DNA of 13,105 bases, taken from contig JAGWIH010000030.1 in the NCBI GenBank assembly GCA_028866355.1, positions 1 through 13,105 of the forward strand. The letters are read 5' to 3'. The notes beneath the pieces are model-generated. The model was not told the origin of the DNA and did no database searches. It saw nothing but the letters and a program-made list of their open reading frames with translations. How positions within the stretch are numbered: position 1 is the stretch's first letter; the number at the start of each line of letters is the position of its first letter. Made by a program: the position numbers and the translations under genes. Source of the stretch: Alphaproteobacteria bacterium. Lineage in GTDB: Bacteria > Pseudomonadota > Alphaproteobacteria > ATCC43930 > CGMCC-115725. Positions 6,324 to 13,105 of the stretch are shown here, one piece after another.

Positions 6324-7136
6324 CTAGCGACGCAACCGCGGCTTGCGTCGCGGCGGCGCAAAGATCGGGTCGAGCGCCGCATCCCACAAATGCACGCCGC
6401 CGATCATGCCGTCGGCGTTCGGCGTAACCTTTATGTCGCGCGGCAGATCGAAATCGATCAGGCGCGTATTGCCACCGCCGAGATAAAGCCGATCGAAGTT
6501 CACCAGCGTACGCACGATGCTAATCGTCTTGCGTAGCCGGCGGTTCCACGTGTGCACGCCTTTCTTGTCGGCCGCCGCGTTGCCGAGATATTGGTCGTAG
6601 GTCTTGCCCTTGAGCAGCGGATGCTGACCGAGCTCGAGGTGTGGCAACAGATGCCCGTCCTGGAACAGCGATGATCCGATGCCCGTACCAAGCGTCAGCA
6701 CGCATTCGAGGCCGCGGCCTTCGATGGCGCCCAGGCCCTGAACGTCGGCGTCGTTGAGCACGCGCGCGGGCTTGCGCAGCCGGCGCGTCAACGCGCGGTC
6801 GAGCTGAAATCCCGCCCAGCGTTCAGTGCCGAGATTGGGTGCGGTGAAGACGCGGCCGCGGCGAACAAAGCCGGGAAAGCCTACCGATATGCGATCGAAT
6901 TTCGGCAACACGCGCGCCAAGCTGTCGATGGCGCGCAGCAGGGCTTGCGGGGTCGCCGGCTGCGGCGTTCGCACGCGTACCGGCGCGGCGATCATCGCGC
7001 CGCTACGATCGAGGACCGAAGCTTTGACGTGCGAGCCGCCGACATCGATCGCCAAGGTGAACGGCGGCGCCGCGCGTTCGATGGCGACGGGATGCGGCAG
7101 CGGTTCCGTTTCGGGCGTCAGGGCGCGATCGGTCAT
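6324..7136 (-). CDS. ROK-family sugar kinase, polyphosphate-glucokinase-like
   Basis: Likely phosphorylates glucose to glucose 6-phosphate in the cytoplasm. The phosphate donor may be polyphosphate or ATP. It has 270 residues. Seen: LAIDVGGSHVKAS (28-40), the first phosphate loop; SVGFPGFVRRGRVFTAPNLG (84-103); VLNDADVQGLG (126-136), with the catalytic Asp129; LTLGTGIGSSLFQDG (147-161), the second phosphate loop; and LYLGGGNT (217-224). These are typical of polyphosphate glucokinases in the ROK family. The zinc-binding CxCG cysteine cluster of classical ROK proteins is absent, as in other polyphosphate glucokinases. The position that is usually His in the E-x-G-H motif reads Gln (ELGQH, 168-172), although the next residue is His. 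It is the last gene of the gnd-zwf-pgl operon: its ATG overlaps the pgl stop as ATGA, implying translational coupling. The basic C-terminus (RRKPRLRR) is unremarkable. Confidence 0.85.
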   Translation of the reverse strand: MTDRALTPETEPLPHPVAIERAAPPFTLAIDVGGSHVKASVLDRSGAMIAAPVRVRTPQPATPQALLRAIDSLARVLPKFDRISVGFPGFVRRGRVFTAPNLGTERWAGFQLDRALTRRLRKPARVLNDADVQGLGAIEGRGLECVLTLGTGIGSSLFQDGHLLPHLELGQHPLLKGKTYDQYLGNAAADKKGVHTWNRRLRKTISIVRTLVNFDRLYLGGGNTRLIDFDLPRDIKVTPNADGMIGGVHLWDAALDPIFAPPRRKPRLRR

Positions 7137-7873
7137 GGTGCGGCGTCACGATCGAGAAACCACGTGATATTGCCGACCGGCTGGATATGGGCAGCGGGCA
7201 GATCCTCGCCACGTGCCAACCGGTGCAGGATCGGCCGCTTGGCCGGGCCGGTCGCGAGAAAAGCAACCGCCGCACTGCAGTTAAGGGTGGGGTAGGTCAG
7301 GGTCACCCGCGCTTCGGGCTTCGCCTCGGGCACGCCCGCGGTCCAATGCACACGTTCGGCCAGCGCGGCGACGCCGGGAAAAAGCGAAGCCGTATGTCCG
7401 TCTTCGCCGAGGCCGAGAAGTGTTGCCGCGAACAGCGGCCGGCCGGACGCGAACGCATCGGCGCCATAGAACCCCTTGAGTTCGTCCTCGTACGTTGCCG
7501 CACCGCGTGCCGGCCCGTCGGCAGCCGCGATGGGGTGGATATGTGCAGGCGGAATCGGAACATGGTTCAACAACACGGCGCGAACCATCGCGAAATTGCT
7601 GCGCGGATGGTCGGGCGGCACGCAGCGCTCGTCGCCCCAGAACCAATGGACGCGATCCCAGGGAAAGCAATCGCGATACGGCGGCTTGGCCAGCAAGGCA
7701 TAAACCGGCCGCGGTGTGTTACCGCCCGACAGGCAGACGGCGACGCGTCCGGGCGTATCGAGGACGCGATTGAGCAGCCAGGCAGCGGCGCTACGCGCCA
7801 TAATTTCCGCATCGGCCAGGACGACGCGCCGGCCAGGCAGGGAGCGCGGCGCGCGCGCAGCCGCCGCGGTCAT
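7133..7873 (-). CDS. pgl: 6-phosphogluconolactonase
   Basis: Hydrolyses 6-phosphogluconolactone to 6-phosphogluconate, the second step of the oxidative pentose phosphate pathway, in the cytosol. It has 246 residues, normal for the DevB/Pgl family. Seen: CLSGGNTPRPVY (47-58), the phosphate-binding loop; FWGDERCVPPDHPRSNFAM (78-96); and the diagnostic LGLGEDGHTASLFPG (153-167), with the conserved Asp-Gly-His. The frame stays open upstream to 8083, but those codons lie inside zwf. ATG 7873 gives an ATGA overlap with the zwf stop and the right N-terminus. The stop overlaps the ROK kinase start in the same way. Confidence 0.96.
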   Translation of the reverse strand: MTAAAARAPRSLPGRRVVLADAEIMARSAAAWLLNRVLDTPGRVAVCLSGGNTPRPVYALLAKPPYRDCFPWDRVHWFWGDERCVPPDHPRSNFAMVRAVLLNHVPIPPAHIHPIAAADGPARGAATYEDELKGFYGADAFASGRPLFAATLLGLGEDGHTASLFPGVAALAERVHWTAGVPEAKPEARVTLTYPTLNCSAAVAFLATGPAKRPILHRLARGEDLPAAHIQPVGNITWFLDRDAAP

Positions 7874-9396
7874 CGCGGACCGCCGGCGGCAATCGGCCGC
7901 CATTGGCGATGGTCGCGCGCCAACAGCGCGTCGGCGGCGTGCGGGCCGTCGCTGCCGGCGGCGTAGAAATCGAGACCGTTGGCACGGTCGCGATGCCAGC
8001 AATCGAGAAACGGCTGCACGACGCGCCAAGCCGCCTCGACGTCGTCGGCGTGCTGAAACAGCGTTTGGTCGCCGATCATGCAATCATAAATCAGCGTCTC
8101 GTAACCGTTCTCGGGCGCGACGGCGAAATAGTCCTTGTATTTGAACTCCATGCCGACGCCATGCAGCCGAATTTGCGGCCCCGGCACCTTGGCGTTGAAC
8201 TGAATGACAATGTCCTCGTCGGGCGCGATGCCGATGACGACGAAATTCTGCGCCAAGCTTTCGACCGGCGTGTCGCGGAATATCGCGAACGGCGCCTCCT
8301 TGAATTTGATCGCGATCTCGGTCCGCCGCGCCTTGAGCGCCTTGCCCGTGCGCAGATAGAACGGCACGCCAGCCCAACGCCACGTATCGATCAGCAGCTT
8401 GAGCGCGACGTAAGTCTCGGTCGTGCTGCCGCGGGCCACATCGGCGGTCTGGCGATAGGCCGTAACCGCCTTGCGGCCGATCTTGCCGGCGCGGTACTGC
8501 GCGCGCACGCCACAAGCGAACGCGGTGGCGTGATCGTAGGCATGCATCGCCTGAAGCACTTTGGTTTTTTCGGCACGCACCGCTTCGGCGGAAAAGCCCG
8601 CGGGCGGTTCCATGGCGATCAGCGACAGCAGTTGAAACAGATGATTCGGCACCATGTCGCGCAGCGCACCGGTCGTGTCGTAAAATCGTCCACGCCGGCC
8701 GACATCGACGGTTTCGGCAACCGTGATTTGAACATGGTCGATGCGGTCACGGTTCCACAGCGATTCAAACAGATTGTTGGCGAAACGCAGCGCCAGGATG
8801 TTCTGCACGGTCTCTTTGCCGAGGAAGTGATCGATTCGGTAGACCTGCTCTTCGGTGAAGACGGCAAGAATCCGCTTGTTAAGCGTGCGCGCCGATTCAA
8901 GGTCTGTGCCGAACGGCTTTTCGACCACGAGTCGCGACCAGGCGCCGCGCGCCGGTTGTGCGAATCCTGCCTTACCGAGCCGCTCGGCCAAAAGCGCGAA
9001 GACGTTTGGCGGCGTCGCCATGTAGAAGAGGGTGTTGCCGTGCGTTGCGTGCCGCCGCTGACGCAACGCCGCGTTCAGCCGCTTGAACATCGCGGCATCG
9101 TCGAAATCCCCGGCAATATAAGACAGGCGCCGAAGCAGCCATGCGCGTGTCGCTGCGGCCGGCACGACGCCCGTAAACTTGCTCAGCCCGTCGCTGATAT
9201 GGTTGCGGAACTGCGCGTCTGTCATCGGCGACCGTGCCACGCCGATGACCGTGAAGCCGTCGGGCAACAGCTTGGCGGCAGCAAGGTGATACAGCGCAGG
9301 CATCAGCAGCCGCTGCGTCATGTCGCCTGACGCGCCGAAAACCACGAGCGTACAAGGATCGGCCCGACGCGGCCGGTCGTGGGTCGCGGTCGCCAT
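7870..9396 (-). CDS. zwf: glucose-6-phosphate 1-dehydrogenase
   Basis: Oxidises glucose 6-phosphate to 6-phosphogluconolactone with NADP (some family members use NAD), the entry step of the oxidative pentose phosphate pathway. It has 508 residues, within the usual range. Seen: VVFGASGDMTQRLLMPALYHL (18-38), the coenzyme-binding loop; VVEKPFGTDLESA (157-169), with the conserved Glu-Lys-Pro; and YRIDHFLGKETVQN (186-199), the active-site signature whose first His is followed by the substrate-binding Lys. The C-terminal region has NHLFQLLSLIAMEPP, also conserved. The ATG at 9396 overlaps the gnd TGA by one base (TGATG), and the stop overlaps the pgl ATG, so the gene is translated as part of one coupled operon. 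Confidence 0.97.
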   Translation of the reverse strand: MATATHDRPRRADPCTLVVFGASGDMTQRLLMPALYHLAAAKLLPDGFTVIGVARSPMTDAQFRNHISDGLSKFTGVVPAAATRAWLLRRLSYIAGDFDDAAMFKRLNAALRQRRHATHGNTLFYMATPPNVFALLAERLGKAGFAQPARGAWSRLVVEKPFGTDLESARTLNKRILAVFTEEQVYRIDHFLGKETVQNILALRFANNLFESLWNRDRIDHVQITVAETVDVGRRGRFYDTTGALRDMVPNHLFQLLSLIAMEPPAGFSAEAVRAEKTKVLQAMHAYDHATAFACGVRAQYRAGKIGRKAVTAYRQTADVARGSTTETYVALKLLIDTWRWAGVPFYLRTGKALKARRTEIAIKFKEAPFAIFRDTPVESLAQNFVVIGIAPDEDIVIQFNAKVPGPQIRLHGVGMEFKYKDYFAVAPENGYETLIYDCMIGDQTLFQHADDVEAAWRVVQPFLDCWHRDRANGLDFYAAGSDGPHAADALLARDHRQWRPIAAGGPR

Positions 9397-10382
9397 CAGC
9401 CTTTATCCGGGTGTTCGATGTGGCCGCCGAAGCCTTTGCGCATGGCCGACAGCAGCTTCTCCGCGAAGCTCGCCTTTTCGCGTGAGCGGAAGCGGGTGTA
9501 GAGCGCGGCCGACAAGACCTCGGCCGGTACCGCCGCCGCCAGGGCCGCCGCGATCGTCCAGCGGCCTTCGCCCGAATCCTCGACGTAGCCGCTGTAGTTC
9601 TGCAACACGGGGTCCTCGGCCAGCGCTGTCGCCGTCAGGTCGAGCAGCCACGATGAAATCACGCTGCCGCGGCGCCAAACTTCAGCGATGTCGGCGACGT
9701 TGAGATCGAACCGCTGATCCGCTGGCAGGTCGGTGCGGTTGGCATTGCGCAGGATATCGAAACCTTCTGCATAGGCCTGCATCAAGCCGTACTCGATGCC
9801 GTTGTGGATCATCTTGACGAAATGTCCGGCACCGGGCGGCCCAGCATGAAGATAGCCTTGTTCGGGCCGCGGGTCGCGCCCCTCGCGATGCGGCGTCGGC
9901 GGAATGTCGCCGCGGCCCGGCGCCAGTGCCGCGAAGATCGGATCGAGCCGTTCGACCACGTCCTTGGCGCCCCCGATCATCAGGCAATAGCCGCGCTCCA
10001 AACCCCAGATGCCGCCGCTCGTGCCGGCGTCGACATAATGGATGTTCTTCTCCACCAGCGTCTTGGCGCGACGAACATCGTCCTGCCAGAAGGAATTACC
10101 GCCGTCGATGATCGTATCGCCGGCGGCAAGCAGCGTGCCGAGTTCCGTCACGGTTTGCTCGGTGATTTCGCCGGCGGGCAGCATCACCCAAACGGCGCGC
10201 GGCGCTTGCAGCCGCCGAACCAAATCGGGCAAGCCGCCCGATCCGGTGGCGCCTTTTTGCTTCGCAAGCGCGGCGATCGCGCCCGGCGACCGATCGTAGA
10301 TGACACATTCGTGTCCACGCGCCGTGAGGCGCCGCACGATGTTGCCGCCCATGCGGCCCAGACCGACGACTCCCAGTTGCAT
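9396..10382 (-). CDS. gnd: 6-phosphogluconate dehydrogenase, decarboxylating, short (probably NAD-dependent) form
   Basis: Oxidatively decarboxylates 6-phosphogluconate to ribulose 5-phosphate and carbon dioxide. It has 328 residues, the short class, not the roughly 470-residue NADP class. Seen: GVVGLGRMGGN (4-14), the Rossmann loop; an acidic residue at the end of the second strand (IYDRS, Asp30), which in this fold usually favours NAD over NADP; IIDGGNSFWQDD; VDAGTSGGIWGLERGYCLMIGG around the substrate site; AGPPGAGHFVKMIHNGIEYG with the catalytic lysine; and DSGEGRWT in place of the long form's KGTGxW. It is the first gene of the operon gnd-zwf-pgl-ROK kinase. The ribosome binding site is modest (GCGGAAAAACA before ATG). 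The region upstream is shared with the divergent sigma-factor gene. Confidence 0.95.
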   Translation of the reverse strand: MQLGVVGLGRMGGNIVRRLTARGHECVIYDRSPGAIAALAKQKGATGSGGLPDLVRRLQAPRAVWVMLPAGEITEQTVTELGTLLAAGDTIIDGGNSFWQDDVRRAKTLVEKNIHYVDAGTSGGIWGLERGYCLMIGGAKDVVERLDPIFAALAPGRGDIPPTPHREGRDPRPEQGYLHAGPPGAGHFVKMIHNGIEYGLMQAYAEGFDILRNANRTDLPADQRFDLNVADIAEVWRRGSVISSWLLDLTATALAEDPVLQNYSGYVEDSGEGRWTIAAALAAAVPAEVLSAALYTRFRSREKASFAEKLLSAMRKGFGGHIEHPDKG

Positions 10383-10658
10383 TGTTTTTCCGCTGGTTGA
10401 GTTTGGCCGCGGTTGCGGTTTTTGGTTGCGGCCAACAGCTTATGGCAGGTTGCGCCGCTTCATCCAGGCCTGTCTTCGTCTTGTCACCGATTGTGGCGAA
10501 ACCGTGGACGCGTACGGGAACGTCGCGCGCTCAGTGTGATTAACGCGTGATATCAGGGCAACCCCGATTGCTGTTCGCACGATTTCTTCGCACCTTGAAC
10601 GTCACGCACGAACGCAAGGCGCTCAGTGACCGAGGCGCTCAACAACAAGGAGCAAGAA
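10383..10658. other. divergent intergenic region between gnd and the sigma-factor gene
   Basis: 276 bases, the longest non-coding stretch in the window, which must hold the promoters of both the gnd operon and the sigma gene. I see an imperfect inverted repeat, GGCCGC (10405-10410) and GCGGCC (10428-10433), in the gnd leader. I also see GGAAC at 10517-10521, which matches an EcfG -35 element but has no CGTT at the proper distance. No RNA gene, and no protein I trust, was recognised here. Confidence 0.5.
10648..10652 (+). promoter_or_regulatory. Shine-Dalgarno AGGAG deciding the sigma-factor start
   Basis: AGGAG is followed by six bases and ATG 10659. It favours this start over the in-frame GTG at 10626, which has no such site. 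Confidence 0.7.
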
Positions 10659-11234
10659 ATGGCCGAACGGCTCACCGACGATATCGTTCCCTATCTGCCG
10701 CATCTTCGCGCATTTGCCCGCATGCTTGCGCAGGATCGGGCGCTCGCCGACGATCTCGTGCAGGAGACCGTTCTGCGTGCTTTGAGTCATGCGCACCAAT
10801 TTCAGCCCGGAACCAATCTCAAGGCGTGGCTGACCACGATCTTGCGCAACGCCTATTTCACGGAAAAACGCAGCCAGGGGCGCATCGCCCCAATCGACGT
10901 CGAAGCCGTACGCGATTCATCGGCGGTGAGCGGCGGCCAGGAATGGCACCTGCGCATGCGCGATTTCGAAGGCGCCTTCAGCACGCTGTCGCCGGTCCAG
11001 CGCGAGGCGCTGGTGCTCGTCGGCGCGAGCGGCTTTTCCTACGAGCAGGCGGCCGCGATGGCCCGCTGTGCGGTTGGCACGATGAAGAGCCGCGTATCGC
11101 GCGCGCGTCTGCAGCTGCAAACCTTGCTCGACGGCCCCGACGGCGCGCACGTACGGAATTTGAGCTGGAATCGCGCGCTGCATCTGCGCGATTGGGAGCA
11201 TCTAACGGCAGATCACGAGTCGCGTGCATCTTAA
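10659..11234 (+). CDS. EcfG-type (ECF15) RNA polymerase sigma factor of the general stress response
   Basis: Directs RNA polymerase to stress promoters and is normally held by NepR. It has 191 residues. Sigma region 2: LPHLRAFARMLAQDRALADD (13-32), then LVQETVLRALSHAHQFQPGT and NLKAWLTTILRNAYFTEKR, with the melting and -10 recognition segments. Region 4: LSPVQREALVLVGASGFSYE (110-129), then QAAAMARCAVGTMKSRVSRAR (130-150), the -35 reading helix. The phrases FQPGTN, VGASGFSYE and CAVGT(M/I)KSRV are close to EcfG/ECF15 proteins, distinct from RpoE-like sigmas. About 30 residues follow region 4 (HVRNLSW...). The start is set by the Shine-Dalgarno site. The usual neighbours nepR and phyR are not adjacent. 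A nepR-like gene is 7 kb to the left. Alphaproteobacteria often carry several EcfG paralogues, so this may be a secondary copy. Confidence 0.9.
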   Translation: MAERLTDDIVPYLPHLRAFARMLAQDRALADDLVQETVLRALSHAHQFQPGTNLKAWLTTILRNAYFTEKRSQGRIAPIDVEAVRDSSAVSGGQEWHLRMRDFEGAFSTLSPVQREALVLVGASGFSYEQAAAMARCAVGTMKSRVSRARLQLQTLLDGPDGAHVRNLSWNRALHLRDWEHLTADHESRAS

Positions 11235-11329
11235 ATTCGGCGCGGCGGTTGCGTCGAATCGACATCGTCCCGTAATAATAACGAACTTGGATTGGGTGGC
11301 GCTCGGTCGCCGTAACGAATCGTGGTCTG

Positions 11330-12961
11330 ATGGTCTCGACTGTTCATCGCGAGTGGTGGCGGGGCGCGGTGATATACCAAGTCTACCTGCCAAGCTTCTT
11401 CGACACCGACGGCGACGGCTTCGGCGATCTCAAGGGGTTGCTCGAACGTCTGCCGCACATTGCGTCGCTTGGCGTCGATGCGATCTGGATCTCGCCGTTC
11501 TATCGCTCGCCGATGCGGGATTTCGGCTACGACGTGGCCGATTACCGTTCGGTTGATCCCCGCTTCGGTACGCTTGCGGATTTCGATGCCGTCGTCGCGC
11601 GCGCCCATGCGCTCGGCTTGAAGATCATCATCGACCAAGTCTGGAGCCACACGGCCGGGGAGCACGCTTGGTTCGCGGAGAGCCGCGCGTCGCGCACCAA
11701 TCCGAAGGCCGATTGGTATGTTTGGGCCGACCCGGCGTCCGACGGCGCGCCGCCGAACAATTGGCTGTCGGTCTTCGGCGGCAGTGCCTGGTGCTGGGAC
11801 GCGTCGCGTCGACAGTATTATCTGCATCATTTTCTGACGTCGCAGCCCAAGCTCAATCTTCGGAACCCGGCCGTTCTTGATGCGCATTTCGCCAACGCGG
11901 AATTTTGGCTCGCGCGGGGCGTCGACGGTTTCCGATTCGATGCCGTCGATTTCATGCTGCACGACGAGGCGCTCGGTTCCAATCCGGTTCGGCCCTTGCC
12001 GCCGGGCGCCGCCAAGCCGTGGAATCCGTTCCACATGCAGCGGCACGTCCACGACATGACGCCGCCCGGCATCGCCTTGCTGATGAGCCGCATCCGCGAA
12101 TTCGTGAACCGGTTCCCTGGCTGTGCGACGATCGGCGAAATTTCGAGCGAGCCCGGCGCGTTCGACCGCATCGCCCGGCTGACCGGCGTGACGCGGCTGC
12201 ACATGGCCTACACGCTGGGCGTGATGAAGGCGGCGTTTACGCCCGGAATTTTCCGCCAAGCGGTTGTCGATGCCGGGACGCTCAATCACGCCGGCTGGCT
12301 CTGTTGGGCGTTCAGCAATCACGACGTCGAACGCGCCGTGTCGCGTTGGAATCCTGCCGGCCGGGCGCCGGCCGCCTTTGCGCGATTGCAGATGGCAATG
12401 CTGCTCAGCCTGCCGGGCAGCGTCTGTCTCTATCAAGGCGAGGAGCTCGGACTGCCGAACAGCCCGGTGGCCGCGACGGATATCCGCGACCCGTTCGGCC
12501 GTGCGTTCTATCCCGCCCATGCCGGCCGCGACGGCGCGCGGACGCCAATGCCGTGGGCGGCCGATGCACCGAACGCCGGCTTCTCGAACGGCAACCGCAC
12601 GTGGCTGCCGGTCGATCCGGTGCATGCGGCGATGGCGGTCGATCGGCAAGAGGCCGACGGGAATTCGACGCTGGCCACCTACCGGCGGATGATCGGCTAT
12701 CGCCGCGCGCGTCCGTCGCTCGCGCTTGGCGAGACTGAGTTGTTCGATTTGCCCGATCCGGTTGTCGGCTGGCGCTGCCGGCTCAACGGCGAATCCACCG
12801 TCGCGCTGTTCAACCTTTCGCCGGAGCCGGTGTCGGTGCCGGCGAACCGCTTGCCGCCCTTCGCGCCGGCAGATCTGCCGTTCGTTACGGCGCCGTCGAC
12901 GGATGGCATCGCATTGCCGCCTTTCGGTTTAACGCTCGGCGCGGAGCCGCCTGGCCATTAA
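11330..12961 (+). CDS. GH13 alpha-glucosidase (oligo-1,6-/alpha-1,4-glucosidase type)
   Basis: A retaining alpha-glucosidase of 543 residues without a signal peptide, so cytoplasmic. It likely releases glucose from maltose, isomaltose or short dextrins. Catalytic barrel seen from residue 8 (EWWRGAVIYQVYLPSFFDTD). The calcium-type loop is DTDGDGFGDL (25-34). Region I is DQVWSHT (102-108), region II GFRFDAVDF with nucleophile Asp204, region III TIGEISSEP with acid/base Glu270, and region IV FSNHDVERAV with Asp332. DWYVWADPASDGAPPNNWLS and FGGSAWCWD (128-157) point to the alpha-glucosidase subgroup (GH13_23) rather than alpha-amylase or trehalose synthase. A small beta domain closes the protein. 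It begins 95 bases after the sigma gene on the same strand and its stop overlaps the convergent glucanotransferase stop. Trehalose-6-phosphate hydrolase or sucrose-active enzymes are less likely alternatives. Confidence 0.92.
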   Translation: MVSTVHREWWRGAVIYQVYLPSFFDTDGDGFGDLKGLLERLPHIASLGVDAIWISPFYRSPMRDFGYDVADYRSVDPRFGTLADFDAVVARAHALGLKIIIDQVWSHTAGEHAWFAESRASRTNPKADWYVWADPASDGAPPNNWLSVFGGSAWCWDASRRQYYLHHFLTSQPKLNLRNPAVLDAHFANAEFWLARGVDGFRFDAVDFMLHDEALGSNPVRPLPPGAAKPWNPFHMQRHVHDMTPPGIALLMSRIREFVNRFPGCATIGEISSEPGAFDRIARLTGVTRLHMAYTLGVMKAAFTPGIFRQAVVDAGTLNHAGWLCWAFSNHDVERAVSRWNPAGRAPAAFARLQMAMLLSLPGSVCLYQGEELGLPNSPVAATDIRDPFGRAFYPAHAGRDGARTPMPWAADAPNAGFSNGNRTWLPVDPVHAAMAVDRQEADGNSTLATYRRMIGYRRARPSLALGETELFDLPDPVVGWRCRLNGESTVALFNLSPEPVSVPANRLPPFAPADLPFVTAPSTDGIALPPFGLTLGAEPPGH

Positions 12962-13105
12962 GTGCCTGTTGTCGTGCGCGGCCGTTCGGCGCGTATCGCC
13001 GCCAGAATGGCGTTCGCCGCCGGAGCGGCGAAGATGGCGTCGAGATCGCGGCTCAGCTTGCGGGCGAAGCTGGGATAGGCGCCGGCGCGCGCGCCGGGCA
13101 AATTG
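12958..13105 (-). CDS. C-terminal end of a probable 4-alpha-glucanotransferase (MalQ-like), cut by the window edge
   Basis: I translated it by hand from the minus strand: 48 codons plus TAA. It reads NLPGARAGAYPSFARKLSRD and continues LDAIFAAPAANAILAAIRAE. The NLPG..x.YP...RKL block resembles the end of amylomaltases (V/NPGT...YPNWRRKL), which move glucan segments between maltodextrins. Malto-oligosyltrehalose enzymes fused to MalQ end similarly. A glucan-processing neighbour of the GH13 gene makes sense. Only the tail is visible, so the family call is tentative. The reading frame itself is supported by its stop overlapping the GH13 stop (TTAA), and by sensible composition. Confidence 0.6.
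   Translation of the reverse strand, partial: NLPGARAGAYPSFARKLSRDLDAIFAAPAANAILAAIRAERPRTTTGT

Noticed and set aside
6300..6325. EcfG-like promoter before the DUF883 gene on the minus strand
   Set aside because: CGTT is present with a 17-base spacer, but the -35 reads AGAAA instead of GGAAC. Too weak to call.
7903..9330. 475-codon plus-strand open frame opposite zwf
   Set aside because: It lies entirely within zwf, has Arg/His-rich unstructured composition and no ribosome binding site.
10517..10545. Possible EcfG promoter before the sigma-factor gene (GGAAC at 10517)
   Set aside because: At 16-17 bases downstream the sequence is GATT/ATTA, not CGTT. GAAAC at 10498 with CGTC 18 bases on is also a poor match. 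Autoregulation cannot be claimed from sequence.
11231..12649. 472-codon minus-strand open frame opposite the GH13 gene
   Set aside because: The GH13 frame shows all four catalytic regions. The antisense product is Arg/Pro/His-rich without a domain.

Overview
The window looks like a piece of a high-GC alphaproteobacterial chromosome. The strongest lineage clue is a NepR-type anti-sigma factor (about 3247-3561) together with an EcfG-type (ECF15) sigma factor (10659-11234). Both belong to the general stress response that is characteristic of Alphaproteobacteria. No phage, transposon, tRNA, rRNA or CRISPR signal was seen. Coding density is very high and no gene-free stretch exceeds 300 bases. The largest gap is the 276-base divergent region at 10383-10658.

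Layout. Minus strand, 1-1940: the N-terminal half of a Glu/Leu/Phe/Val-type glutamate dehydrogenase running off the left edge, a secreted DUF6134-like protein, and a small secreted Pro/Ala-rich protein. Plus strand, 2097-5470: an Mpo1-like (DUF962) membrane protein, rpiA, the nepR-like gene with a candidate EcfG promoter, and a GH15 glucoamylase/trehalase-type hydrolase. Minus strand, 5467-6217: a YqjE/holin-like membrane protein and a DUF883 (ElaB/YqjD) protein. Minus strand, 6324-10382: a tightly overlapping operon gnd-zwf-pgl-ROK kinase. Plus strand, 10659-12961: an EcfG-type sigma factor and a GH13 alpha-glucosidase. Minus strand, 12958 to the right edge: the C-terminus of a probable 4-alpha-glucanotransferase.

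How it fits together (inference). The enzymes form an almost complete route from stored alpha-glucan or trehalose to pentose phosphate. Hydrolases (GH15, GH13, probable MalQ) release glucose, the ROK/polyphosphate-glucokinase-like protein would make glucose 6-phosphate, Zwf and Pgl give 6-phosphogluconate with NAD(P)H, Gnd gives ribulose 5-phosphate, and RpiA gives ribose 5-phosphate. The cluster is bracketed by the two partners of the general stress sigma switch (NepR and EcfG), while the third partner PhyR is not in the window. YqjD/YqjE-like membrane proteins, which are stationary-phase or stress proteins in enterobacteria, sit between the two sugar blocks. The most interesting hypothesis is that storage-sugar oxidation is embedded in, and perhaps controlled by, the general stress response. 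No wholly unknown system was recognised.
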